Shown here: piece after piece, positions 35,253 through 44,610 of the stretch
How positions within the stretch are numbered: position 1 is the first letter of the stretch
How the letters are laid out: every line of letters begins with the position of its first letter
Source of the DNA: Nocardioides marinisabuli
Lineage (GTDB): Bacteria > Actinomycetota > Actinomycetes > Propionibacteriales > Nocardioidaceae
Direction: 5' to 3'
Length of the DNA stretch: 64,000 nt
Assembly (NCBI RefSeq): GCF_013466785.1
Contig: NZ_CP059163.1
Location: forward strand, 1,612,001-1,676,000
The notes under the pieces: model-generated
The model's input: the letters and a program-made list of their open reading frames with translations, nothing else
Told to the model about the DNA's origin: nothing
Database searches by the model: none
Position numbers and translations under genes: made by a program

Positions 35253-36199
35253 GGCGCCGCGTCGTCGTCACCGGTGCGGCCGGCTACCTCGGCCGCCAGC
35301 TCGCCACGCGTCTCGCGGCGTCGTACGACGTGCTGGGGCTCGACGTGCGCGACCCCGCCGAGGTGGCGCAGCCCGGCGAGCTGGGCTTCGAGCTGCGCCG
35401 CGGCGACGTGCGCGACCCGGCGCTGGTCGAGACGCTGCGCGGCTTCGGCGCCACCCACGTGGTGCACCTGGCCTCGGTGCTGGTCGCCTCCCGCGACCGG
35501 GCCCGCGACTTCGACATCGACGTCAACGGCACCCGCAACGTGGTCGAGGCCTGCCTGGGCGCCGGGGTGGAGCACCTGACGGTGACCAGCTCGGGCGCGG
35601 CCTACGGCTACCACCCCGACAACCCGGCGTGGATCGACGAGCGCGACCCGCTGCGCGGCAACCCCGAGTTCGCCTACAGCGACCACAAGCGCCAGGTCGA
35701 GGAGCTGCTGGCCGGCTACCGCCAGAGCCACCCGCGGCTGCGCCAGCTGGTGCTGCGCCCCGGCACCGTGCTCGGCGACAGCACCGACAACCAGATCACC
35801 GGGCTGTTCACCGGCCCCCGGGTGGTCGCGCTGCGCGGCTGCCCCTCGCCGTTCGTGCTGATCTGGGACCAGGACGTGCTCGGCGTGCTCGAGCAGGGCA
35901 TCGCCACCGACCACGCAGGCATCTACAACCTCGCCGGTGACGGCGCCCTGACCATGCCCGAGATCGCCGAGCGGCTCGGCAAGCCGCTGCTGGCGCTGCC
36001 GGTGCCGCTGGTGCGCGCCGGGCTCCAGGTGCAGCGCTGGCGGGGGAGGCCGGTCGGGCCCGAGCAGGTGGCGTTCCTGCGCTACCGCCCGGTGCTGTCG
36101 AACCGGCGGCTCAAGGAGGAGATGGGCTACGTGCCGCAGCGCACCACGCTCGAGGTGCTCGAGGGCTTCGCCCAGGCGCGCGGGATGGTGCTGGCGTGA
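35249..36199 (+). CDS. NAD-dependent epimerase/dehydratase (extended SDR)
   Basis: 316 aa. N-terminal TGAAGYLG Rossmann motif, Tyr-Lys pair in YSDHK, and THVVHLASVLVASRD. The C-terminal substrate domain is not diagnostic; relatives include 3-beta-HSD-like and sugar epimerases. Start overlaps the symporter stop (ATGA). Confidence 0.9.
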   Translation: MRRRVVVTGAAGYLGRQLATRLAASYDVLGLDVRDPAEVAQPGELGFELRRGDVRDPALVETLRGFGATHVVHLASVLVASRDRARDFDIDVNGTRNVVEACLGAGVEHLTVTSSGAAYGYHPDNPAWIDERDPLRGNPEFAYSDHKRQVEELLAGYRQSHPRLRQLVLRPGTVLGDSTDNQITGLFTGPRVVALRGCPSPFVLIWDQDVLGVLEQGIATDHAGIYNLAGDGALTMPEIAERLGKPLLALPVPLVRAGLQVQRWRGRPVGPEQVAFLRYRPVLSNRRLKEEMGYVPQRTTLEVLEGFAQARGMVLA

Positions 36200-36209
36200 G
36201 GGGGCCGGC

Positions 36210-36992
36210 GTGAGCGTCGTCCTCGTGACCGGCGCGGCCTCCGGGCTGGGCTGGGCGATGACCCGGCGCTGGTACGAGGCCGGCCACGACCTGGTGCTCG
36301 CCGACGTCGACGCCGCCGGCCTGGCTGCCAGGACCGCCGGGCTCGACGCCGAGCGGGTGCTGGGCGTGGTCACCGACGTGACCGACGCGGGCGACCTGGC
36401 GGCGCTGGTGGAGGCCACTCGGGAGCGGTTCGGTCGCCTCGACGTGCTGGTCAACAACGCCGGCATCACCCACCGCAGCCCCGCGCACCGCACCGACCCC
36501 GCGGTCTTCCGCACCGTGATGGCCGTCGACTGGCAGGGCCCGGTCGAGCTGACGCTGGCGGCGCTGCCGCTGCTGCGCGAGAGCGGCGGCACGGTGGTGT
36601 GCATCTCGTCGATGGCGGGCTGGATGCCGGTCCCCGGCCGGGCGGCGTACGGCGCGGCGAAGGCGGCGCTCACCCAGTTCTTCGAGGTCCTGCGCCTCGA
36701 GCTCGAGCCGCAGGGCGTGAACGTGCTGGTGGTGCACCCCTCGTTCCTGGACACCCCGATCGAGCAGCATGCCCTGGGCGAGGACGGCCGGCCGACCGGT
36801 CGGGCCCGCTCGACGGTTGGGCGGCTGCGCTCGGCCGACGAGACCGCCGCGCGCATCGACCGGGCGCTGCAGGCCGGCCGCCCGCGGCTCTTCCCCGACC
36901 GGGGCACCGTGCTGGCGAGCCTGCTGTGGCGGGTGGCTCCGGCGGTCTACCAGGCGCAGGTGCGACGGCGCTTCGCCGAGGACCTGGGGTAG
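36210..36992 (+). CDS. SDR family oxidoreductase
   Basis: 260-aa classical SDR: TGAASGLG near the N-terminus, NNAG, catalytic Ser in CISSMAGWMPV and YGAAK. The last 60 residues extend beyond the core and carry a hydrophobic segment, as in SadH-like SDRs of mycobacterial lipid loci. Last gene of the FMO operon; a GGCCGGG/CCCGGCC hairpin lies at 37050-37068. Confidence 0.9.
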   Translation: MSVVLVTGAASGLGWAMTRRWYEAGHDLVLADVDAAGLAARTAGLDAERVLGVVTDVTDAGDLAALVEATRERFGRLDVLVNNAGITHRSPAHRTDPAVFRTVMAVDWQGPVELTLAALPLLRESGGTVVCISSMAGWMPVPGRAAYGAAKAALTQFFEVLRLELEPQGVNVLVVHPSFLDTPIEQHALGEDGRPTGRARSTVGRLRSADETAARIDRALQAGRPRLFPDRGTVLASLLWRVAPAVYQAQVRRRFAEDLG

Positions 36993-37049
36993 GCGCCCCG
37001 GCGTCGCGTGACCGCCCGCGCCGGAGCGAACTCCTGGCCGGTAGGTTCC

Positions 37050-37068
37050 GGCCGGGACGGTCCCGGCC
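37050..37068 (+). terminator. hairpin after the FMO operon
   Basis: GGCCGGG and CCCGGCC around a 5-nt ACGGT loop, 57 bases after the SDR stop. Confidence 0.5.
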
Positions 37069-37102
37069 CCGGGGGCCCTCGACAGCCGAAGGTGGGTCTC
37101 AG

Positions 37103-37492
37103 ATCAAGCTGACTGCCGAAGAGTTCTCGCGCCGACTCACGTACGGAACCCTGCTCCTCACGCCCATGTTCGTGTTGGGAGTCTGGCTGACCATCCGGTT
37201 CTCCCCTTGGTCATTGTCTGGGTCCCTGGTCGCGCTCGCCGTCAGCCTGGTAGCCGCGGTCTGTGTGGGCTGGCTGCTGAGATCACGCGTCCTCACCCTG
37301 ACGGACGAGCCCGGTCGGACGAGGAGATCGTCTGCGCTCGGCGCAGTGCTGACGCTGGCGCTCGTCTACGTGGTGATGGCCTTCGGCCAGGAGTTCTTGC
37401 TGTTCCTGGCTTGCTGCTCGGTTGTCGGTTTCTACGTGAGTGCTGGGCTGGGTTCGCTCGTCGACCTGCGACGGCTGCAGGTGCAGGACTGA
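37103..37492 (+). CDS. four-helix membrane protein with atypical base composition, start uncertain
   Basis: About 129 aa with four hydrophobic helices (TLLLTPMFVLGVWLTIRF; ALAVSLVAAVCVGWLL; AVLTLALVYVVMAFG; FLLFLACCSVVGFYVSAG). Codon usage is clearly less GC-biased than in neighbours (TTG, GGA, GTA, TCT codons occur), suggesting acquired DNA. Coding character begins at about 37103 (IKLTAEEFSRRLTYG), where there is no ATG or GTG in frame; ATC 37103, CTG 37109 or ATG 37166 (which would cut helix 1) are the options. An out-of-frame GTG at 37092 hints at a lost base. No family recognised. Confidence 0.55.
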   Translation: MKLTAEEFSRRLTYGTLLLTPMFVLGVWLTIRFSPWSLSGSLVALAVSLVAAVCVGWLLRSRVLTLTDEPGRTRRSSALGAVLTLALVYVVMAFGQEFLLFLACCSVVGFYVSAGLGSLVDLRRLQVQD

Positions 37493-37553
37493 CCGGTCCC
37501 CCCTCTGCTGGTCGGGATCCACACGGCTCGCGCGGCGGGTCAGCGGTGAGCGA

Positions 37554-37655
37554 GCAACCATCGGTCGCCCCGAACCGGTTGCCAGCCCACCGCCGGCCAC
37601 GGGGTACGGAGCCCAGCGGTGCGCTGGCAACCGAACCGGTACTGCGAACGGTTGC
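37554..37655. repeat. two 29-bp dyads GCAACC-N17-GGTTGC
   Basis: Dyads at 37554-37582 and 37627-37655, same length and spacer. Lies between convergent genes in a 193-bp space that holds nothing else recognisable. Confidence 0.65.
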
Positions 37656-37685
37656 TGACGCACCGCCCGCGGCGACGGGCGCCGC

Positions 37686-39260
37686 TCAGTGCACCAGGGC
37701 GCCGGGCTCGACCTGGCGGGCCGGCTTGCGGCGGGGCAGGAAGAACGCCGGCACCAGCACCAGCGCCACCAGCACCGTGGCCACCACGAACGAGCTGCCG
37801 AAGGCCTCCGACATGTCGGACAGGCCCTGGGCCAGCACGCCCGGCTCGACCGGGGTGCCGTCGCGCATCGCGGCCTGGGCCTGGCCGACGGCCGGGGAGT
37901 CCTTGAAGCCGTTGGTCAGCAGCACCGAGAAGACGGCGGTGCCGATCGAGGCGGCGACCTGCTGGGTGATGTTCATCAGCGTGGAGCCGCGGGCGATCTC
38001 GTGGTCGCTGAGCGTCTGCAGCGCCGAGGTCATGATCGGCATCATCGTGCCGCCCATGCCCAGGCCCATGACGAAGAGCGCGCCGATCAGGTAGGCGTAC
38101 GACGGGTCGCCGACCTTGGCGAAGGCCTCGCCGAGCTCGACGGAGCCGGGGCCGACCGAGACCTGGGTGAACATCGCCATGCCGACCACGATCAGGCTGA
38201 TGCCGCTCATCACGATCTTGCCGGGGCCGATGCGGTCGGTCAGCACGCCCGCGACCGGCATCGTCAGCATCGCGCCGATGCCCTGCGGGGCCAGCAGCAC
38301 GCCGGCGCCCAGGGTGGTCTCGTCACGCAGGAAGAGGAAGTACTGCGGGAAGAGGAGGCTGGCGCCGAAGAAGGCGATCGCGAAGAGCGACATCGCGAGC
38401 ACCGCGGTGGTCAGGGTGCGGTTGCGGAAGAGGTGCAGGTCCATCAGCGGGTGCTCGGGCGGCGCCTTGAGGGTGCGCAGCACGAACGCCGCGACCAGCA
38501 GCAGACCCAGGGCGGCGGTGACCAGCACCTTGGCCGCCAGCACGGTGCCCTCCTCGGGGATCGAGGAGACGCCGTAGAGGAACAGCGCCAGGCCGGGGGA
38601 GAGCAGCAGCATCCCGACGAAGTCGAAGCGCTCGGAGGGCGTGGGCGCGTCGGCGGGCAGCACCTTGGCGGCGTACACGATCGCGCCGATGCCGATCGGC
38701 AGGTTGATCAGGAAGATCCAGTGCCACGAGGCGATGTCGATCAGCCAGCCGCCGAGGATCGGGCCGAAGATCGGGCCGAGCAGCATCGGCACGCCCAGCA
38801 CGGCCATGACGCGCCCGATCCGGTGCGGGCCGGCGGCGCGGGTCATGATCGTCATGCCCAGCGGCATCAGCATGCCGCCGCCGAGACCCTGCAGCACCCG
38901 GAAGAGCGTCAGCATCTCCACGGTCGTGGCCGCCGCGCACAGCAGCGAGCCGGCGGTGAAGAGGCCGACGGCGAGCATGTAGAGGCGCTTGGTGCCGAAG
39001 CGGTCGGCCGCCCAGCCGGTCAGCGGGATCACCGTGGCCAGGGCCAGGGTGTAGCCGGTCATCGTCCAGGCGGTCTGCGCCGGGGTGGCGTCGAAGTCGG
39101 CCTGGAAGGTCGGCTGGGCGACGCTGACGACGGTGATGTCGAGGATCGACATGATCGCGCCGAGCACGACCACGCCGGCCACGAGCAGCACGTTCTTGTC
39201 GAGCTTGTCGTCGTCGTGGCGAGGGGCGGGTGCCGGGGTCGGCGCGGTGTCGGTGCTCAC
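37686..39260 (-). CDS. MFS transporter, DHA2/EmrB family
   Basis: 524-aa exporter with 14 membrane helices. Motifs: SILDITVVSVAQP in helix 1, GWAADRFGTKR after helix 2, GPIFGPILGGWLIDIASWHWIFLINLPIG in the antiporter region and a C-terminal basic tail. Typical of multidrug efflux. GTG start lies 6 nt after TAGCCT. No regulator is adjacent. Confidence 0.94.
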   Translation of the reverse strand: MSTDTAPTPAPAPRHDDDKLDKNVLLVAGVVVLGAIMSILDITVVSVAQPTFQADFDATPAQTAWTMTGYTLALATVIPLTGWAADRFGTKRLYMLAVGLFTAGSLLCAAATTVEMLTLFRVLQGLGGGMLMPLGMTIMTRAAGPHRIGRVMAVLGVPMLLGPIFGPILGGWLIDIASWHWIFLINLPIGIGAIVYAAKVLPADAPTPSERFDFVGMLLLSPGLALFLYGVSSIPEEGTVLAAKVLVTAALGLLLVAAFVLRTLKAPPEHPLMDLHLFRNRTLTTAVLAMSLFAIAFFGASLLFPQYFLFLRDETTLGAGVLLAPQGIGAMLTMPVAGVLTDRIGPGKIVMSGISLIVVGMAMFTQVSVGPGSVELGEAFAKVGDPSYAYLIGALFVMGLGMGGTMMPIMTSALQTLSDHEIARGSTLMNITQQVAASIGTAVFSVLLTNGFKDSPAVGQAQAAMRDGTPVEPGVLAQGLSDMSEAFGSSFVVATVLVALVLVPAFFLPRRKPARQVEPGALVH

Positions 39261-39266
39261 CGACCA

Positions 39267-39272
39267 AGGCTA
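39267..39272 (-). promoter_or_regulatory. -10 box, DHA2 exporter 37686-39260
   Basis: TAGCCT, 6 nt before GTG 39260. Confidence 0.6.
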
Positions 39273-39339
39273 GGTAGGGAACCCTCTCAGTGCGAGCCGA
39301 TATCGCGTGCGTTGGGTCACGTCGCGGCGTGGGAGTGGC

Positions 39340-39828
39340 TCAGCCGCACGCGGCCTCGATGGCCGCCACCAGCCGCGGGTCGTCGGGCGCGACCGTCGGG
39401 CCGAAGCGGGCCACGACCGCGCCGTCGGGGGCGACGAGGAACTTCTCGAAGTTCCACCGCACGTCGCCGGCCTCGCCGTCCTGGTCGGGCGCCTTGGTCA
39501 GCTCGGCGTAGACCGGGTGCCGCGAGGGCCCGTTGACCTCGACCTTCTCGCTCATCGGGAAGGTGACGCCGTACGTCGCGGAGCAGAAGGTGGCGATCTC
39601 GTCGGCGGAGCCCGGTTCCTGCTCGCCGAACTGGTTGCACGGCAGCCCGACCACGGTGAACCCGCGCCCGGCGTAGGTGTCGTGCAGCTCCTCGAGCCCG
39701 GTGTACTGCGGGGTCAGCCCGCAGCGGCTCGCGACGTTGACCAGCAGCGCCGCGCGGCCACCGGTCAGGTCGCGCAGCGTCGCGTCGGTGCCGTCGAGGC
39801 GGGCGAGGGGCGCGTCGAGGATGCTCAT
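39340..39828 (-). CDS. glutathione peroxidase family protein (second copy)
   Basis: 162-aa thiol peroxidase. Cys36 in NVASRCGLTPQY, the LPCNQFGEQE block and VRWNFEKFLV Trp are present. Only moderately similar to the copy at 7385 in the linker and C-terminus, so it is probably an old paralogue rather than a recent duplication. ATG lies 7 nt after TAGGCT; divergent from the helicase gene. Confidence 0.93.
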   Translation of the reverse strand: MSILDAPLARLDGTDATLRDLTGGRAALLVNVASRCGLTPQYTGLEELHDTYAGRGFTVVGLPCNQFGEQEPGSADEIATFCSATYGVTFPMSEKVEVNGPSRHPVYAELTKAPDQDGEAGDVRWNFEKFLVAPDGAVVARFGPTVAPDDPRLVAAIEAACG

Positions 39829-39835
39829 GGCGCTG

Positions 39836-39841
39836 AGCCTA
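39836..39841 (-). promoter_or_regulatory. -10 box, second GPx
   Basis: TAGGCT, 7 nt before ATG 39828. Confidence 0.6.
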
Positions 39842-39886
39842 GGGCGAGCCCGGTCGGCCCCTGGACCGACGGTCGGTGGCGGGGGC

Positions 39887-39892
39887 TAGCGT
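39887..39892 (+). promoter_or_regulatory. -10 box, SNF2 ATPase
   Basis: TAGCGT, 7 nt before GTG 39900. Confidence 0.6.
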
Positions 39893-39899
39893 CGCGGAC

Positions 39900-42704
39900 G
39901 TGAGCTTCGTCCCCGTCACCGGCACGGCGACGTTCCTGCCGGCCGACCCGCCGCGCGAGGGCGTCGTGGAGTTCGTCGACGCCCGGCGCACGGTCGCGCT
40001 GCCGGTGCGTGCGGCGCTGCCGGTGCTGACCAAGGCCCACGCCCGCGACGACCTGCACCCCAGCGTCGGCCTGCTCTCCGGGGCGGTGCTGCTCGGCATG
40101 CGCCTGGTCGCGGCAGGCGCGTTCGAGCCGGCCCCCGACGACGGCCGCCCGCCGCAGTGGCGGGTGGCGCCGCTGGGCGACGACGACGAGGACCGGGTGC
40201 GGATGCTGGCCCGCGCCCGCGCCCACGAGGGGTGCGACGAAGCAGCGGCCGAGCAGGTCGTACGCCGGGTGCTCGACGCCGTGGTCGACGCGATGCCGCG
40301 CGGGGCCCCGGTCGCGCCGGCCCGACCCACGCGCCCCCGGCCCGTCCGCGGGGGCGGCCCCGAGGGGGCACCTCCGGCGGGCGGCGCGCTCCAGCCCTCC
40401 GCCGACTTCCGCGACCGGCTCCAGCGCCGCATCGCTCGCCACCGCCACGCCGGGCAGCTGCCGCACCTGGTCTCGCTGAGCCTGCGGGTCGAGGCCGACG
40501 AGGAGGAGCTGGTCGGCGGCACCGTGCGGGTGGTGCTGCAGGTGCACGACGAGCGCGACCCGCTGCACGTCACCGACGCCTCGTCGCTGTGGCTCGACGA
40601 GCCCGAGGTGCACGGCTTCGGCGAGCGCGCCCGCACCCACGCGACCATCGCGCTGCGCTCGGCCGCCGAGGCCTGGCCGGTGCTGGAGCGGCTGCTCGAC
40701 CTGCGGGTCCCCGACCAGCTGACGCTCGACTCCGACGAGCTGGTGAGCCTGCTCGACGACGGGGTCGGGGCCCTGGCGGGCGCCGGCGTCGACGTGCTGT
40801 GGCCCAAGAGCCTCGGTCGCGAGCTGACCACCCGGGCCGTGCTCGACCGGGCGCCGCGCGACAAGGGCCCGCGCGAGGAGCCGCTGCAGACCGGGCTGCT
40901 GACCCCCGAGAGCATGTTCGCCTTCCAGTGGCAGGTGGCCCTGCACGGCGACCCGCTCACGCCCGAGGAGATGGACCGGCTCGCCGAGGCCGCGAGCCCG
41001 GTGATGAAGCTGCGCGGGGCGTGGATGGTCGTCGACCCGGCCGTCGCGCGGCGGGCCCGCAAGCGGCTGGTGCGCGAGGTCCGCCCCGCCGAGGCGCTGG
41101 CCTCCGCGCTGACCGGGGTGGCCGTGGTCGAGCGCGGCGCCGAGAGCGAGGAGGGCGTCGTCGTCGGCGCCAGCCTGCTGGCGGTGCGCGAGCGGCTGAC
41201 CACCGCCGCCACCCGCGAGCCGGTCGAGGCGCCCGCGGGCCTGGCCGCGACCCTGCGCGACTACCAGCGGCACGGGCTGACCTGGCTGGCCGACCTGACG
41301 TCGTACGGGCTGGGGGCCTGCCTGGCCGACGACATGGGGCTGGGCAAGACCGTGCAGGTCATCGCGCTGCACCTGCACCGGGTCGAGGCGGCGCGCGCCG
41401 AGGGGCGTGAGCCGCTGCCGACGCTGGTGGTCTGCCCGACGAGCCTGCTCGGCAACTGGGAGGCCGAGGTGCGCCGCTTCGCCCCCGGCGTGCCGGTGCG
41501 GCGCTTCCACGGCTCCGCGCGCAGCCTCGGCGACCTCGAGGCGGGGCTCGACGGCGACCCCGGCTTCGTCCTGACGACGTACGGCACGATGCGCAGCGAC
41601 GCCAAGGACCCCGACACCTCGACGCTGCGCCCGGTGGTGTGGGGGCTGGTGGTCGCCGACGAGGCGCAGCACGTGAAGAACCCCCGCGCGGCGACGGCGC
41701 GGATGCTGCGCACCCTGACCAGCCAGGCCCGGGTCGCGCTGACCGGCACCCCGGTCGAGAACGACCTGACCGAGCTCTGGGCGATCCTCGACTGGGCGAT
41801 CCCGGGCCTGCTCGGCAGCCGCAACGCCTTCCGCCGGGTCTGGGCGGCGCCGATCGAGACCGGTGACGAGCCGACCAAGGCGCGCCAGTTCGCCGACCTG
41901 GTCGCGCCCTTCCTGCTGCGCCGGCGCAAGTCCGACCCGGGCATCGCCCCCGAGCTGCCGCCCAAGACCGAGACCGACCACCCGCTGAGCCTGACCCGCG
42001 AGCAGGTGGTGCTCTACGAGGCGTTCGTGCGCGACACGATGGAGTGCATCGAGCGCGCCGACCCCGACTCCCGTCGCGGGCTGGTGCTGATGCTGCTGAC
42101 CGGGCTCAAGCAGATCTGCAACCACCCGGCCCACTTCCTCAAGCAGTCCGGCGGGCGCCTCGGCGGCCGCTCGGAGAAGCTCGACCTGCTCGACGAGCTG
42201 ATCGGCACCGTGCTCGCCGAGGACGGCGCCGTGCTCGTCTTCACCCAGTACGTCGCCATGGCCCGGCTGCTCGAGCGCCACCTCGGCGCCGCGGGCGTGC
42301 CGACCCAGCTGCTGCACGGCGGCACCCCGGTGCGCGAGCGCGAGGCGATGGTGCGCCGCTTCCAGGACGCCCCGCCCGGCGAGGCCCCGGTCTTCCTGCT
42401 CTCCCTCAAGGCCGGCGGCACCGGGCTGAACCTGACCCGCGCCGACCACGTCGTGCACTTCGACCGGTGGTGGAACCCGGCCGTCGAGGAGCAGGCCACC
42501 GACCGGGCCTACCGGATCGGTCAGACCCGGCCCGTGCAGGTGCACCGCCCGGTCGTGCGCGGCACCATCGAGGAGAAGGTCGCCGAGCTGCTGACCCGCA
42601 AGCGGGCCCTGGCCGACGCGGTGCTCGGCAACGGCGAGGCCGCCCTGACCGAGCTCAGCGACGACGAGCTGCGCGACCTGGTCACCCTGCGCCGGGAGGA
42701 CTGA
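39900..42704 (+). CDS. SNF2/Swi2 family helicase-like ATPase
   Basis: 934 aa. N-terminal 420 residues (HepA/SNF2-associated bacterial domain), then DDMGLGKT at 477-484, DEAQ at 587-590, LTGTPVENDLTELW, and the C-terminal helicase half with SLKAGGTGLNL and DRAYRIGQT. These ATPases remodel protein-DNA or RNA polymerase complexes. A SWIM-domain gene follows, the usual partner. GTG 39900 is 7 nt after TAGCGT. Confidence 0.95.
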   Translation: MSFVPVTGTATFLPADPPREGVVEFVDARRTVALPVRAALPVLTKAHARDDLHPSVGLLSGAVLLGMRLVAAGAFEPAPDDGRPPQWRVAPLGDDDEDRVRMLARARAHEGCDEAAAEQVVRRVLDAVVDAMPRGAPVAPARPTRPRPVRGGGPEGAPPAGGALQPSADFRDRLQRRIARHRHAGQLPHLVSLSLRVEADEEELVGGTVRVVLQVHDERDPLHVTDASSLWLDEPEVHGFGERARTHATIALRSAAEAWPVLERLLDLRVPDQLTLDSDELVSLLDDGVGALAGAGVDVLWPKSLGRELTTRAVLDRAPRDKGPREEPLQTGLLTPESMFAFQWQVALHGDPLTPEEMDRLAEAASPVMKLRGAWMVVDPAVARRARKRLVREVRPAEALASALTGVAVVERGAESEEGVVVGASLLAVRERLTTAATREPVEAPAGLAATLRDYQRHGLTWLADLTSYGLGACLADDMGLGKTVQVIALHLHRVEAARAEGREPLPTLVVCPTSLLGNWEAEVRRFAPGVPVRRFHGSARSLGDLEAGLDGDPGFVLTTYGTMRSDAKDPDTSTLRPVVWGLVVADEAQHVKNPRAATARMLRTLTSQARVALTGTPVENDLTELWAILDWAIPGLLGSRNAFRRVWAAPIETGDEPTKARQFADLVAPFLLRRRKSDPGIAPELPPKTETDHPLSLTREQVVLYEAFVRDTMECIERADPDSRRGLVLMLLTGLKQICNHPAHFLKQSGGRLGGRSEKLDLLDELIGTVLAEDGAVLVFTQYVAMARLLERHLGAAGVPTQLLHGGTPVREREAMVRRFQDAPPGEAPVFLLSLKAGGTGLNLTRADHVVHFDRWWNPAVEEQATDRAYRIGQTRPVQVHRPVVRGTIEEKVAELLTRKRALADAVLGNGEAALTELSDDELRDLVTLRRED

Positions 42705-42707
42705 GCG

Positions 42708-43401
42708 GTGGGCGGGCAGGGCGTGGTGCACCGCGGCTGCCGGCGCGGCGCCGCACCACCCGGGCCGAGCGGTGGTGGGGCAAGGCGTGGGTGCGCGCCG
42801 TCGAGGAGTCGGCGTACGCCGAGGGCGACCTGGCGGCCGCCCGCACCCTGTCGCGCTCCGGGCAGGTCGGGGCCATCGAGGTCGTCCCGGGTCGGCGGTC
42901 GCGGTCGTCGACGACCGCGACGGGCGCTGGCGGGTCGAGGTCGCGGTGCCGGTGCTCGACGACGCCGGCGCCGAGGCCCTGGTCGAGACCGTGGCGGCGC
43001 AGGCGGGCCGGGTCGGCGCGCTCCTGGCCGGCGACCTGCCGCACGAGCTGGTCGAGCACGCCGAGGAGGCCGGCGTCGAGCTGCTGCCCTACGGGGGCGA
43101 GCTGGCCACCACCTGCACCTGCGAGGGCTGGGTCGACCCGTGCGTGCACGCGCTGGCGGTGCTGCACCAGCTGACCTGGCTGATGGAGGCCGACCCGTTC
43201 GTGCTGCTGCACCTGCGCGGCACCGGTCGCGAGGAGCTGCTGGCCCGGCTGCACGCCCGCGCGCCCGCGCCCTCCGCCGGCGTCGACCCGGAGGACGGGG
43301 ACGACGACCTGACCACGGCGTACGACGCCGCCGAGCGCGCCGCCCGGCTGCTCGAGCTGCTCGAGGGTGACGGTCCGCCCGACATCGACCACCTGCTCTG
43401 A
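42708..43401 (+). pseudogene. SWIM zinc-finger protein, interrupted by a frameshift
   Basis: The N-terminal part (RTTRAERWWGKAWVRAVEE to GQVGAIEVVPG) and the main part (SAVAVVDDRDGRW to the stop) are in different frames; adding one G to the GGG at about 42887-42889 joins them. The zinc motif CTCEGWVDPCVHAL (CxC-x6-CxH) is intact, preceded by HAEEAGVELLPYGGEL, typical of SWIM proteins that accompany SNF2 ATPases. The true start is unclear; GTG 42708 is out of frame with the WWGKAW segment, so a second indel near the start is possible. Confidence 0.8.
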
Positions 43402-43511
43402 GGCCGGGGACACCCCCTACCCACAACCGGTGAGATCCGCGGCGGCCCGGCTCCGGCCGGCTCCCGGAACCGGACACTGGCGGGTGGACCACCCCCGACG
43501 CAGGAGCCCCC

Positions 43512-44573
43512 ATGCGCACCGACGAGCTCGCCGACCACCTGCTCGCGTCCGTCATCGGCGGCCTCGACGTGCTGACCGTGGCGGTCGGCGCCCACTTCGG
43601 GCTCTACGACCTGCTGCACCGCCGGCCGCGGACGGTGGGCGAGGCCGCGGCCGCGTCGGGCATGGCGCCGCGCTACGCCCGCGAGTGGCTCGAGCAGCAG
43701 TGCGTGGCGGGCCTGGTCGACGTCGACGACCCCGCGCTGCCCGCCGAGGAACGCCGCTACCTGGTCAGCGACGAGCACGCGGCGGTGCTGTGCGACCCCG
43801 ACAGCCTCAGCTACACGACCCCCTTCGCGCAGATGGTCGCTGCCGCCGGCGTGCAGCTGCCGCGGCTGCTGGCGGCGTACGCCGCGGGCGGCGGTGTGGG
43901 CTGGGAGCAGTACGGCGAGGCGATGCGCCGCAGCCAAGCCGACGCCAACCGGCCGCTGTTCCTGCAGCTCCTCGGCTCCCAGTGGCTGCCCGCCCTGCCC
44001 GAGGTGCACGCGAGCCTCGAGCGCGGTGGGCGGGTCGCCGACATCGGCTGCGGCGACGGGTGGGCGGCCATCGGGGTGGGTCTGGCCTACCCCGGCGCCC
44101 GGGTCGACGGCTACGACATCGACGCGGCCTCCATCGCGGCCGCCGCCGCCAACGCCGCCGCGCACGGGGTCGCTGATCGCGTGCAGTTCCACCACGCCGA
44201 CGCGGCCGGTGCCGAGCAGGAGGGCGTCTACGACCTGGTGCTGGCCATGGAGTGCGTGCACGACATGGCCGACCCGGTGGCGGTGCTCGGCTCGGCGCGG
44301 CGGCTGGCCGCCGAGGGCGGGCACGTCGTGGTCATGGACGAGCGGGTGCCCGACGCCTTCACCGGCCCTGGCGACCAGGTCGAGCAGCTGATGTACGGCA
44401 TCTCGATGATTGTCTGCCTGCCCGACGGCCTCTCCCACCAGCCCTCGGTCGGCACCGGCACGGTGATGCGGGCGCCGGTGCTGCGCGGCTACGCCCAGCA
44501 GGCCGGCTTCGCCGACCTCGAGGTGCTGCCGATCGAGCACGACGTGTTCCGGTTTTACCGGCTCCTGCGCTGA
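43512..44573 (+). CDS. class I SAM-dependent methyltransferase with winged-helix N-domain
   Basis: 353 aa. N-terminal winged-helix dimerisation domain (about 15-90: [23 protein letters not shown]), then a Rossmann methyltransferase with motif [11 protein letters not shown] starting near 175 and [16 protein letters not shown]. The layout resembles small-molecule O-methyltransferases. Ribosome site AGGAG before the ATG. Substrate unknown. Confidence 0.88.
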   Translation: MRTDELADHLLASVIGGLDVLTVAVGAHFGLYDLLHRRPRTVGEAAAASGMAPRYAREWLEQQCVAGLVDVDDPALPAEERRYLVSDEHAAVLCDPDSLSYTTPFAQMVAAAGVQLPRLLAAYAAGGGVGWEQYGEAMRRSQADANRPLFLQLLGSQWLPALPEVHASLERGGRVADIGCGDGWAAIGVGLAYPGARVDGYDIDAASIAAAAANAAAHGVADRVQFHHADAAGAEQEGVYDLVLAMECVHDMADPVAVLGSARRLAAEGGHVVVMDERVPDAFTGPGDQVEQLMYGISMIVCLPDGLSHQPSVGTGTVMRAPVLRGYAQQAGFADLEVLPIEHDVFRFYRLLR

Positions 44574-44597
44574 GACGCCCGCCCTGGCCCGGCGGCG

Positions 44598-44603
44598 TAG
44601 CGT
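44598..44603 (+). promoter_or_regulatory. -10 box, selO
   Basis: TAGCGT, 7 nt before ATG 44611. Confidence 0.6.
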
Positions 44604-44610
44604 GGCAGGC

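Noticed and set aside
43402-43511. Possible degenerate 22-bp repeat or hairpin before the methyltransferase
   Set aside because: CCGG-rich sequence can pair in several ways, but no unit of the repeat families aligns convincingly.
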